In this document: piece after piece, positions 45,529 through 53,161 of the stretch | How positions within the stretch are numbered: the stretch's first letter is position 1 | How the letters are laid out: every line of letters begins with the position of its first letter | Assembly: GCA_017609645.1 (NCBI GenBank) | Contig: JAFCDQ010000001.1 | Span: 1 to 64,000, forward strand | Reading direction: 5' to 3' | DNA: 64,000 nt | DNA from: Candidatus Woesearchaeota archaeon | Lineage (GTDB): Archaea > Nanobdellota > Nanobdellia > Woesearchaeales > ARS49 | Made by a program: the position numbers and the translations under genes | The notes under the pieces: generated by a model | The model's input: the letters and a program-made list of their open reading frames with translations, nothing else | Database searches by the model: none | What the model was told of the DNA's origin: nothing

Positions 45529-46002
45529 CTATATTCTACTAACTAAAGGTAAAGTTTCCTCAGTTAAATAACAACATACACCTGCTCTACCTTCTTCATC
45601 ATAATATCCTTTAACATTTTCTCTTGGACAATTCCAATTTTTATCATAATCCATATTGGCGAATTGCTTGAAAGAGAACAAAGCACCTTTAGGACATTTT
45701 CTCAAATTAGAGTAAACAGTTGTTTTAGGATTATAATTTGGCTTGGCTAAATATTTAACATAAGCTTCTTTACCATAAGCGGTTACAGTTTCACTCGTAT
45801 CTGGAATTTGAACCGTTCCCATTATCACTCTAATATCAGATTGTTGTCTGCCTTTAATCGCACCGCCATAGATTCCTAAACCTGCATTTTCAGCAGCTGA
45901 GAACAATAACACTAAACCAACAATAGCGATAACAGCAACAACACCAAGAATAATCATACTTATAGTATTATCTTTTTTTGCAGCAACTTTTCTTCTAGCC
46001 AT
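45529..46002 (-). CDS. Small single-pass surface protein, member 7
   Basis: 157 aa from ATG 46002. Basic N-terminus (ARRKVAAKKDN), TM ISMIILGVVAVIAIVGLVLL nearly identical to member 6, then GLGIYGGAIKG, TTVYSNLRKCPKGALFSF, NWNCPRENVKG and GVCCYLTEE. Four Cys. First gene of the tandem series, directly downstream of lspA but with its own promoter. Confidence 0.75.
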   Translation of the reverse strand: MARRKVAAKKDNTISMIILGVVAVIAIVGLVLLFSAAENAGLGIYGGAIKGRQQSDIRVIMGTVQIPDTSETVTAYGKEAYVKYLAKPNYNPKTTVYSNLRKCPKGALFSFKQFANMDYDKNWNCPRENVKGYYDEEGRAGVCCYLTEETLPLVSRI

Positions 46003-46021
46003 CAAATTTCACCTCGACCTC

Positions 46022-46077
46022 TTTTTAAATCCGGTATAGTCTTCATACACCGGGGAGTATTTAAACCTTTCGTTCGT
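46022..46077 (-). promoter_or_regulatory. Promoter and imperfect hairpin upstream of surface-protein member 7
   Basis: Minus strand CGAACGAAAGGTTTAAATAC (BRE plus TATA, ~46056-46075) overlaps the lspA 3' end. Between it and the gene lies an imperfect inverted repeat, CCGGTAT...ATACACCGG (46031-46051), which could be a terminator for lspA or an operator. Confidence 0.5.
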
Positions 46078-46531
46078 TTAATCGTTTTTTCTTCACGAGA
46101 AGCTTTGAAACTAAAGGTTTGAACTCATGAACTAAAAGCAAAACAATTGCAACAGAAATCGCGGCATCAGCAATGTTAAAAGCAGGCCAAAAACCAAAAT
46201 CAATAAAATCAATCACATACCCAAGAGCAAGCCTATCAATCAAATTTCCTAATCCGCCAGCAAAAATCAAAGCAAAAGAAACCCAAATAAGTTTTGGAGA
46301 AGCAAGAATCCGACGGAAAAAAAACAAAATACCTAAAAGCACCAATAATGTCACTATAACAAAAATAAAATTCATCCCCTGCAAAAGGCCCCAAAAACCT
46401 CCTGTATTCTTCACAAGATGAAGGTTAAGAAAACCCAGATCCACACTAACTTTTTGGAATATGGTCTTAAAAATTCTATCAACAAGAAAAATGCCTCCTG
46501 CAAGAAAGAAAAAATTTTTTGTCAACGCCAC
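46061..46531 (-). CDS. lspA: Signal peptidase II (prolipoprotein signal peptidase)
   Basis: 156 aa with four TM helices. The two catalytic-Asp motifs are present: GGLGNLIDRLALGYVIDFID and FWPAFNIADAAISVAI, along with HLVKNTGGFWGLLQG. This is the bacterial aspartyl protease that cleaves lipobox signal peptides after lipidation. Most archaea lack it; with lgt at 58715-59461 the pair would make a bacterial-type lipoprotein pathway. Overlaps the upstream gene by ten bases. Confidence 0.92.
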   Translation of the reverse strand: MALTKNFFFLAGGIFLVDRIFKTIFQKVSVDLGFLNLHLVKNTGGFWGLLQGMNFIFVIVTLLVLLGILFFFRRILASPKLIWVSFALIFAGGLGNLIDRLALGYVIDFIDFGFWPAFNIADAAISVAIVLLLVHEFKPLVSKLLVKKKRLNERKV

Positions 46532-46893
46532 TTCACAACATCCTCTCTCTGCAATTGCTGTTCAATACGCTCCATCTTCTGCTGCAAAAAATCAAGCTGA
46601 GCCTTAATAGTCTCTAGCTTCGCAATAATTAATTTATCAGTCTCTTGCTGAACTTGAGGCTGTGATTGTTGAGGTGGTGATTGGATAGGGGATAATTTCT
46701 CAAAACTTTTAGTCGCAGTTTCTTGAGGAAAATCAGACTCATGAGGAAAAGCTGGTTCTGAAACCCCTTCCCTCAAAGCTTCAGGATAAGGTCTTTTAGA
46801 ATAATCAGCAGGCTGTTCTAAAGAAGCAGGTTTAGTAACCTCATCTTCAGGAGCTTCCTCTTTCTTTTTTTTCAAAAAATCAAACATACCCAT
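46522..46893 (-). CDS. Soluble Pro/Gln-rich protein with C-terminal coiled coil
   Basis: 123 aa (or 121 from the second ATG). A basic amphipathic start (MFDFLKKKKEE), a disordered acidic Pro/Gln linker (~15-85), then a coiled coil (IIAKLETIKAQLDFLQQKME). Similar layouts occur in small archaellum-locus FlaC-like proteins, but no archaellum gene is nearby. Function unknown. Operon with the TM protein upstream and lspA downstream. Confidence 0.6.
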   Translation of the reverse strand: MGMFDFLKKKKEEAPEDEVTKPASLEQPADYSKRPYPEALREGVSEPAFPHESDFPQETATKSFEKLSPIQSPPQQSQPQVQQETDKLIIAKLETIKAQLDFLQQKMERIEQQLQREDVVKWR

Positions 46894-47128
46894 TTTTTCT
46901 TCTCATAAAAATTATTAAAGGAAGCATCTCAATAGCTTTGCCGACGACACTGCTGTCAAAAAATAAAAAATAAGCCGCAAAAAGAATTATACCAATCAAT
47001 ATTATGCTTGTTATAATTCTGAAAACTCCGCTTAATAATTTGAAAGCAATAATTAATAAAATAATCGCAACAATTATAGTGATAATTCCTGCGGGAGTAG
47101 ACAAGTTTAAAGACAAAAATCCTGACAT
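46880..47128 (-). CDS. Small hydrophobic membrane protein
   Basis: 82 aa from ATG 47128, chosen because TTTTATAAAA lies ~28 nt upstream. Two or three hydrophobic helices (GIITIIVAIILLIIAFKLL; IITSIILIGIILFAAYFLFF). No family recognised. First gene of the operon leading into lspA. Confidence 0.55.
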   Translation of the reverse strand: MSGFLSLNLSTPAGIITIIVAIILLIIAFKLLSGVFRIITSIILIGIILFAAYFLFFDSSVVGKAIEMLPLIIFMRRKNGYV

Positions 47129-47230
47129 GACACTTATTAAAAAAAATGTTTTTATAAAACTTTCCAAAAGCAACAAATAGTCTTCCTACCATAAAATTTA
47201 AAAAAGAATCTATAAACTTTCTACTTAAAA

Positions 47231-47332
47231 GGGCCCGTAGCTTAGTCTGGTGGAGCGTTCGACTGATAAACTAACGCTGAGGCGAGAAGTTGCGAAATCG
47301 AGAGGTCCCGTGTTCAAATCACGGCGGGCCCA
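47231..47332 (+). tRNA. tRNA-Ile (anticodon GAT) with 28-nt intron
   Basis: Acceptor GGGCCCG/CGGGCCC, anticodon stem TCGA/TCGA, loop CTGATAA with GAT, T-loop TTCAAAT, discriminator A. The mature form is 74 nt. An intron at canonical position 37/38 (47269-47296) interrupts the loop; its end position can slide by one or two A residues. Confidence 0.93.
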
Positions 47333-47355
47333 TATTTATTTTTCTCTGAAAGAAT

Positions 47356-49443
47356 TCATGGAAAACAATTATTGCCAGCAGGGGTTGTTAAATTATTGTT
47401 TAGAAATCCATTGAAAATTAATACCATATCTCCTATGTCATAAATCGTGTTTACATTCCTGTCAAATTCTATCAAACAAGTTCCTGATTGAGAACAAAAT
47501 GTGCCCGAAGTATCTGTCAAAGAATTATTAAGAAATTCATTAAATAAGACGACAACATCACCAATATCTAACTGCGAGTTCGTATTTTTATCAAAATCAA
47601 TCAAGCACGATCCAACATATAAATTAATTTCTTGAACTGTGGTTAAATTTCCAGAATCAGTTACTTCAAAAGAAATAATATGAGAACCTTCGCTCAATAA
47701 AACATTAATCTCATTTCCGTGGCCCAGACTACCTTGAAGATTAGACAACCAACTTCCTGAAAGATTTAAATCCTCATCAGAAACATTAGCAATCAAAGTA
47801 ATATTTCTTCCAATAAAAGAATTATTTGCAGGACTAATTATCTCAACCACAGGAGCATTATTAACAGGAGGAATAGTTTGATTAAACACTTCAAAAAAGA
47901 TTGTTGTGTTTATTGTCGCATTATCAGAATCACTTACAGAAGCAATAATAGAATAATTACCGACGGATAAATTTAATGTGAAGTTGCCATAATAAGAATT
48001 ATTTACTAAAAACCAAGAAACATTTAATTCTCCATCTTCAACATCAGATGCGCTTGCCTTAAACTCAACAGGATTACTTATTTTCGAATTATTCAGAGGA
48101 GAAACAACATTTAAACCAGGAGGATTATTAATAACAGGAGGGAGTGGAGGAGTATAATTAACTAAATTAGCAAGATAAGACAAACCCATTCCAACATCAA
48201 TCCTAGGAAAACCCTCGATTAAAACATTAGTCTTATTCAAAGCATCAAAAATATCTGTTCTAGAAAGATTAAATTTATTTGCGAACTCGACGAGCAAAGC
48301 AACAAAACCAGAAACATGAGGAGTCGCCTGAGAAGTTCCGCTTAAAGTGCCATACCCTCCAATTGCTGTGCTATAAATATTAACACCAGGCGCAACAACA
48401 TTTAATCCCGGGCCTCTATTAGAAAAAGAAGCCATAGCATCAGCTTTTGAACTGGCTGCAACAGAAATTGCATCAGCATAACAAGCAGGATAATTAATTC
48501 CGTTATTATATCCATTATTACCAGAAGCAAAAACCAAAAACATTCCTATATTATTCGCAGCATCAAGAGCAGAATCAATAAAAGTAGGACAAGTACTTGG
48601 AATGTGCTGACCTCCATCACCAATACTGCCGCTAATTGCATGAATATTATAATTCACTTTATTCTGAACACAAAAATCAATTCCAGAAATAATATCGCTT
48701 GTGTAACAAGTTCCTTGATTATTACAAACCTTAACAGCGACTATATTTGCATTAGGAGCTACGCCCCTCACTGTTCCATTCGCTCCAACAATACCCGAAA
48801 CATGAGTTCCATGACTCACAACATTATCATCCAAAGCATCATCATCAACTGACTGAGAATTAGGACAACAATCATTAGCACAATAACATTTCTGAGCAAC
48901 AATCCTATTTTCAAAAGCAGCATGAGTATAGTCAATACCTGTATCAATAACACATACACTAACGTTATCGCCAGAAACACCAAACTGGCTTAAACTTGTA
49001 GCATTAATTAAAGGTATGCTGGCGCCTAAGTTTATTGAAAAAGTATAATCAGAAGAAACACTTTCAACTAAAGGATTATTCAATAAATCAAGCAAACCGT
49101 CTTCATTAACATAAACCACCATAGCGGGAACAACTCCATATTTTTTCTCCACAACAAGATCATCATCTTTAAGAAAACCAAATAAACCTCCGCTGTTAAC
49201 ATCATCAATGACCTCGCTCTGAACAGCAGCAGTCTTAATTTTCATCAAATTAATTTCACTCTGCGCATCAAGCTCAGCAATAGCAGCACCTGCAAGCAAA
49301 GAAGAATCAACATTCTTCAAAGTTACAATAACTTTATAACGCTCTTCTGCAGTCACTAAGCCAGTAATATCACCTTTAAAGAAGAAAGCAAGAGTTAACA
49401 AAATTAACACAGGAATCACTATATACAAGACCTCTTTTTTCAT
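47356..49443 (-). CDS. Membrane-anchored subtilisin-like protease with dockerin-like repeats
   Basis: 695 aa. N-terminal TM helix (EVLYIVIPVLILLTLAFFF) with juxtamembrane DITGLV, an I9-like prodomain (~33-140), then an S8 catalytic domain with D167 (VCVIDTGIDYTH), H211 (HGTHVSGIVG), N309 and S371 (LSGTSQATPH). Two Ig/PKD-like domains follow (~440-610). The C-terminus carries two dockerin-type Ca loops: DKNTNSQLDIGDVVVLF at ~618 and DRNVNTIYDIGDMVLIF at ~661, each with D/N at positions 1, 3, 5, 9 and 12. TATA AATATTTAATA ~30 nt upstream. Divergent from the cohesin gene. Confidence 0.9.
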   Translation of the reverse strand: MKKEVLYIVIPVLILLTLAFFFKGDITGLVTAEERYKVIVTLKNVDSSLLAGAAIAELDAQSEINLMKIKTAAVQSEVIDDVNSGGLFGFLKDDDLVVEKKYGVVPAMVVYVNEDGLLDLLNNPLVESVSSDYTFSINLGASIPLINATSLSQFGVSGDNVSVCVIDTGIDYTHAAFENRIVAQKCYCANDCCPNSQSVDDDALDDNVVSHGTHVSGIVGANGTVRGVAPNANIVAVKVCNNQGTCYTSDIISGIDFCVQNKVNYNIHAISGSIGDGGQHIPSTCPTFIDSALDAANNIGMFLVFASGNNGYNNGINYPACYADAISVAASSKADAMASFSNRGPGLNVVAPGVNIYSTAIGGYGTLSGTSQATPHVSGFVALLVEFANKFNLSRTDIFDALNKTNVLIEGFPRIDVGMGLSYLANLVNYTPPLPPVINNPPGLNVVSPLNNSKISNPVEFKASASDVEDGELNVSWFLVNNSYYGNFTLNLSVGNYSIIASVSDSDNATINTTIFFEVFNQTIPPVNNAPVVEIISPANNSFIGRNITLIANVSDEDLNLSGSWLSNLQGSLGHGNEINVLLSEGSHIISFEVTDSGNLTTVQEINLYVGSCLIDFDKNTNSQLDIGDVVVLFNEFLNNSLTDTSGTFCSQSGTCLIEFDRNVNTIYDIGDMVLIFNGFLNNNLTTPAGNNCFP

Positions 49444-49527
49444 AATACTGAAAATGGTTAAAAGATATTAAATATTTTTCTGTTACTTAGACAAAATTTA
49501 AATACAAAAACAAACCCAACATATAAG

Positions 49528-50733
49528 ATGAAAAAAGAAGTGATTATTTTGATGCTATTATTAATGCCGTTTGTTTATGCTACAGAATTAATAATATCCC
49601 CTGAAATCACAGAAAATGATATTGGAGAGAATTTCACAATCGATATAGTTTTAGAAAATAATGAAAGTTTATATGGGCTGGATTTTAAACTAAACAAAAT
49701 AAATAATTTAGAATTAGTTGATTATGCCTTCCTGAACAGAACCAACAACAGTATGACAAACTTTGTAGAAGAAACTAATACTTACAGATTTGGAATATTA
49801 TTTGCCACCAACACAAACGGGTTAACAACAGGAAATGGTGCAATAATCAGGTTAACTTATCAAGGAAACGAAACATTAGAAGAAGAATTATTATTTTCAA
49901 ATGTTTTTCTAAGCGACAAAAATGGAAATGAAATACAAACAAATACTAATCAAGCAAATGTGACAATAACAGAACCAGCACAGCCAATAACAAACAATGC
50001 ACATCTTACCTGCACAGGTAGTTATGGATATCAAGGAGAAACAGTCACAATACAAATCTATCTGCATAACAACAAAACAGACATAGGGGGTATTGATTTT
50101 TACCAAAACTTTGGCTCAAAAGTAATATTCAAATCAGCAACAACAACTTCTGCAACCACTAATGGAATGCTAGCAACAAACCCAGAAACAGGAAAAGTAA
50201 GAATAGGTATTGCAGGAGTAAACATAACACAAACAGAAACAATAATACTAAACGTGAAATATGAAATCACAGCAGCCACAGGAGGAAGTATCTTAACTTT
50301 TTCTACTGTAAAAATCTCAGACACAGAAGGCAATTTAATTGAGATAACTACAAACAAAATGGATGATTGCACAATAGACATAGAAACCCTGCCAGATAAT
50401 TCAAACACAGGTATAGGTGCAGGCGGAGGATCTGACTCGAGCAACAGTAATTCTAACACCAATGCAAATACCAATGCAGGGGGAGGCATAACCCCATATA
50501 CTTCATTATTAGGAAAACAAAAAACAAAAGAAATAGAACAAGAACAACCAGTATTTCATACTCAAACAACTGAAGAAGAAACAGAAGAAAGTGAAAAAGA
50601 AGAAACAACAGTTGTCAAGAAAAGAACAAGCAAAGCAGTGCCAATAGCAATAGTAGGAGTCACAGCATTAATGGGAATCGCACTTTACTTTGTATTTGGT
50701 TATAGAAAAAATCAACCAGATGGAGAATACTGA
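49528..50733 (+). CDS. Double-cohesin-like surface protein with C-terminal anchor
   Basis: 401 aa. Signal peptide 1-18 (VIILMLLLMPFVYA), then two cohesin-fold domains: ~20-150 (GENFTIDIVLENNESLYGLD, FKLNKINNLELVDY, LFSNVFLSDKNG) and ~157-290 (GETVTIQIYLHNNKTDIGGI, LTFSTVKISDTEG). An Asn/Ser/Gly-rich linker and an acidic stretch follow, then a TM helix (PIAIVGVTALMGIALYFVF) and short basic tail. TATA AATTTAAATA is ~28 nt upstream. The neighbour across the divergent promoter bears dockerin repeats, so a docking pair is likely. Confidence 0.8.
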   Translation: MKKEVIILMLLLMPFVYATELIISPEITENDIGENFTIDIVLENNESLYGLDFKLNKINNLELVDYAFLNRTNNSMTNFVEETNTYRFGILFATNTNGLTTGNGAIIRLTYQGNETLEEELLFSNVFLSDKNGNEIQTNTNQANVTITEPAQPITNNAHLTCTGSYGYQGETVTIQIYLHNNKTDIGGIDFYQNFGSKVIFKSATTTSATTNGMLATNPETGKVRIGIAGVNITQTETIILNVKYEITAATGGSILTFSTVKISDTEGNLIEITTNKMDDCTIDIETLPDNSNTGIGAGGGSDSSNSNSNTNANTNAGGGITPYTSLLGKQKTKEIEQEQPVFHTQTTEEETEESEKEETTVVKKRTSKAVPIAIVGVTALMGIALYFVFGYRKNQPDGEY

Positions 50734-51053
50734 CCAGGCCTATCTGGCACAGAAACTATTTGAACTAAAGGAACATTAACCCTATCATTCTCATTTAAAG
50801 GATTAAAATTATAACACTCAGTCATCACCAAATTCTGCTCATTATGAAAAACTCGAGGAGGATCAAAAGATTTAGCACCATACACTTCACAAGCTTCTTC
50901 AGGAGTGAACTGAACCCAGCCACCACCTGCATGATATCTTCCCATATTATTAGCATAAGTAAACTCACCAGTAACTTGATTAAAAATTCCAATAATAGCA
51001 AACATACCAAAAGCAAAAATAATTCCAACAATAATGTGAGCATACTTCATCAT
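50712..51053 (-). CDS. Small single-pass surface protein, member 8 (divergent)
   Basis: 113 aa from the ATG following the SD GAGGTG; the next ATG (51050) is equally possible. TM HIIVGIIFAFGMFAIIGIF, juxtamembrane QVTGEFTYANN, then an ectodomain with two Cys (EEACEVYG; MTECYNF). It keeps the TM-TGE layout but lacks CPxG. Its 3' end overlaps the cohesin gene end by 22 bases. Confidence 0.65.
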   Translation of the reverse strand: MMKYAHIIVGIIFAFGMFAIIGIFNQVTGEFTYANNMGRYHAGGGWVQFTPEEACEVYGAKSFDPPRVFHNEQNLVMTECYNFNPLNENDRVNVPLVQIVSVPDRPGQYSPSG

Positions 51054-51112
51054 AACACCTCTTTTCAAACAACATAATTATATTTGAAGTATATAAATAT
51101 TATCTAAAAAAG

Positions 51113-51228
51113 GGCGATCGCCGGGAATCGAACCCGAGCCGGGAGAGTTCTGCAGCTCTCTGCAGAGCCAGTCAAACTTTGTTTGACGCTGCCACAGTCT
51201 CCTACGCTACCATTACGCCACGACCGCC
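51113..51228 (-). tRNA. tRNA-His (anticodon GTG) with 44-nt intron
   Basis: G-1 is encoded and can pair with C73. Acceptor GCGGTCG/CGATCGC; anticodon stem GGAGA/TCTCC; loop CTGTGG^C with the intron 51148-51191 after G37; T-stem TCGGG/CCCGG, loop TTCGATT. C73 and G-1 are His identity elements. The intron folds into GTCAAAC/GTTTGAC and CTC/GAG hairpins. Confidence 0.9.
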
Positions 51229-51267
51229 AATTTAGCAGTTCCTGACTTTAGCCAGATGAAAATAAAA

Positions 51268-51383
51268 CGCCCCCGACCAGATTTGAACTGGTGACCTCGC
51301 GGTTTCTTCTAAAGCTCCGCTTTAGCAGACCTTTAGCGAAGCTAAAGTAACAGCCGCGCGCTCCACCACTAAGCTACAGGGGC
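51268..51383 (-). tRNA. tRNA-Asn (anticodon GTT) with 44-nt intron
   Basis: Acceptor GCCCCTG/CGGGGGC, anticodon stem CGCGG/CCGCG, loop CTGTTA^A with GTT, discriminator G. The intron (51304-51347, position 37/38) contains two hairpins, CTTTAGC/GCTAAAG and CTAAAG/CTTTAG. It is 39 bases from tRNA-His on the same strand and may be co-transcribed. Confidence 0.92.
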
Positions 51384-51533
51384 AAACAGTTATTTGTTTA
51401 TTATGGCTATTTTAAAAGCTTTTCGTGAAAAGTGAACTATTGAGTTAGGTTTATGTCTTCAGCATCTTGCCTCCCCTTTGGGTCAGAATTATATGTGGAT
51501 AAATTTAAAAAGAAAATCAAACTCTGGGTGAAT

Positions 51534-51785
51534 ATGGAATATGATCTTGAAATGAAAAAAGTATGTTCTGAGATAAAGAAGAACAAAGCAAAGCTAATTT
51601 GTTTGCAATTGCCAGATGGATTAAAGCAATACGCCAACAAAATAAGCGATGAAGTTGAAACAAAAACAAAAGCCAAAACAATTATCTGGCTGGGAAGCTG
51701 TTTTGGAGCATGCGATCTTCCTTTGCAAATTAAAAATATTGGCGTAGATATGCTAATACAATGGGGGCATTCTAAATGGATCTAA
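51534..51785 (+). pseudogene. dph2: Truncated diphthamide synthase subunit Dph2 (N-terminal domain only)
   Basis: 83 aa from ATG 51534, with a TATA-like AATTTAAAAAG ~27 nt upstream. It matches the first domain of archaeal Dph2 (YDLEMKKVCSEIKKNKAKLI, CLQLPDGLKQYANKISDE, LGSCFGACDLPL, WGHSKW) and keeps the first cluster Cys (GACDL). Full-length proteins are ~330 aa with two more domains and cluster Cys residues. Here the frame stops and a membrane-protein gene begins within it. It is either a remnant or a stand-alone domain. Confidence 0.75.
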
Positions 51786-52216
51786 TAACAATACTAACAA
51801 TAATCATAATCTCACTAGGATTATTCATAGGAAAAATAATTCAAAAATTAACAAAAGACGAAACACAACATACCAAAAAAATTATCAAAACTCTTCAAGA
51901 TTTAATTTTTGCCCTAATCTTATTTTCATTATTCATGATCTTTAACTTAGGATGGATAATATCCGCAATATTAGCATTAGCTTACTTTGTTTATGCTGTT
52001 CTGAATAAAAAACAACACAAAACATTCAATCTAATAATATTATCAGCAACAATTGCTTCTTTATTCAGAACAAAATATTTCTTAACAATAGGATCAATAG
52101 GATTTATTTACACATTACTAATCGGTCTAAAAACAAAAAAATGGAAAGAAGTAATAAAAAAAGCAGCACTAGTTTTGATATTAACAATAATCTTAATCTA
52201 TCTAAGAATCATCTGA
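51776..52216 (+). CDS. Hydrophobic membrane protein, unknown
   Basis: 146 aa, about five TM helices (LITILTIIIISLGLFIGKII; ALILFSLFMIFNLGWIISAI; LAYFVYAVL; IGSIGFIYTLLIGL; AALVLILTIILIYL). Starts ten bases before the truncated dph2 stop. No family recognised. Confidence 0.6.
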   Translation: MDLITILTIIIISLGLFIGKIIQKLTKDETQHTKKIIKTLQDLIFALILFSLFMIFNLGWIISAILALAYFVYAVLNKKQHKTFNLIILSATIASLFRTKYFLTIGSIGFIYTLLIGLKTKKWKEVIKKAALVLILTIILIYLRII

Positions 52217-52740
52217 AACGGCAGCATCCAAAAAGGCCTATTACACTCACTATCAGAACACAAACTCTCATCAACTCTTTTATTCAAAAAATTAATCAAA
52301 TTACCCTTGCTTGCAGCAATCTTAACAGGAGATTTTAAACTAACATCAATACCTGCAATAAAATTATTCACAGAATTAAAAAACTTAGAACCATAATGAT
52401 TCCTAATCAAACGAATATCCTCTCCGAAAATAACATTCTCACTATTCTGCACATTTATGCCAACATCATAAAACATCACATTGCAATTCTTAATAGTAAT
52501 ATTCTCGCTATTAATCACAGTAATGCCAGAATTCTTGAAAAAATCACCCCTAAGCACTGCATTATTGCAGTCAAACAAAATATTATCACCGTGAATCTTA
52601 ATGCCATCATCAAGAAAAAAAACATCATTACAAACTTGAGTATCATTAGAATAAACCAGATTATTTTCTAAATCAACACAAGCAAAAACAGAATTAGCTA
52701 ATAAAATAATTATTAACAATCCATATTTTTTCAAACTCAA
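52198..52740 (-). CDS. Secreted NosD-like beta-helix protein
   Basis: 180 aa. Signal sequence KKYGLLIIILLANSVFACVD, then right-handed parallel beta-helix rungs (GIKIHGDNILFDCNNAVLRG; GITVINSENITIKNCNVMFY; GINVQNSENVIFGEDIRLI) as in NosD/pectate-lyase-like repeats. The Cys right after VFA could be a poor lipobox (Phe at -2), relevant to lgt/lspA in this genome. Short for the family; likely a surface glycan-interacting protein. Confidence 0.6.
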   Translation of the reverse strand: MSLKKYGLLIIILLANSVFACVDLENNLVYSNDTQVCNDVFFLDDGIKIHGDNILFDCNNAVLRGDFFKNSGITVINSENITIKNCNVMFYDVGINVQNSENVIFGEDIRLIRNHYGSKFFNSVNNFIAGIDVSLKSPVKIAASKGNLINFLNKRVDESLCSDSECNRPFWMLPFQMILR

Positions 52741-52807
52741 ACAACCCCTTTTTTTAATCTTTTAATCAAAGAAACAGTAATCTAATTTAAACTTTATTGT
52801 TCTAAAA

Positions 52808-52833
52808 AATAAAAAAAACCCGCAAACGCGGGT
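52808..52833 (-). terminator. Stem-loop terminator of the DUF378 gene
   Basis: On the minus strand ACCCGC-GTTT-GCGGGT (52818-52833) is a perfect 6-bp GC-rich stem followed at once by TTTTTTTATTTTTT, closely resembling a bacterial Rho-independent terminator. Confidence 0.75.
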
Positions 52834-52850
52834 GTTTTGGTTACTTGAAA

Positions 52851-53045
52851 TTACTTTCTTGCGTTGAAAATCATAAACAACGCACTCAAACCAATTAATG
52901 TATACACTATATCCCTAACAAGAGGGATTCCACCTAAAATCTCTTGAACAACGTCAAATTTAAACAGTCCCACGAGACCCCAATTCAAGCCTCCGATAAT
53001 CAACAAAATCAACGCAATCCAAAAAAGTTTTCCTTTCTCTGCCAT
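52851..53045 (-). CDS. DUF378 family membrane protein
   Basis: 64 aa with two TM helices: LFWIALILLIIGGLNWGLVG and VRDIVYTLIGLSALFMIF. The GGLNWGLVGLF signature identifies DUF378, a small family of unknown role found in bacteria and archaea. Monocistronic with its own stem-loop terminator. Confidence 0.88.
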   Translation of the reverse strand: MAEKGKLFWIALILLIIGGLNWGLVGLFKFDVVQEILGGIPLVRDIVYTLIGLSALFMIFNARK

Positions 53046-53161
53046 TTTATCAAATAATAAATCTTTTGGATTTATATTTATTTTCTATATATTACAGTAT
53101 TAAACGTATAAATCAAAAAATCATAACAAATATAAAAGGCCCACTTATAGAAATAGCAGAA

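Noticed and set aside
42830-46002. The small membrane proteins as type IV pilins
   Set aside because: There is no basic segment ending in G before the helix and no Glu at +5, and the helix begins almost at the N-terminus.
42830-46002. The same proteins as lipoproteins processed by the adjacent lspA
   Set aside because: No Cys occurs at the end of the TM helix; all Cys are deep in the ectodomains.
51453-51533. Upstream extension of the dph2 fragment to 51453
   Set aside because: The added 27 residues do not match Dph2, and a TATA box lies inside that stretch, placing the start at 51534.
53066-53161. N-terminal extension of GlmS
   Set aside because: GlmS needs Cys as residue 1 after Met removal, which fixes the start at 53162.
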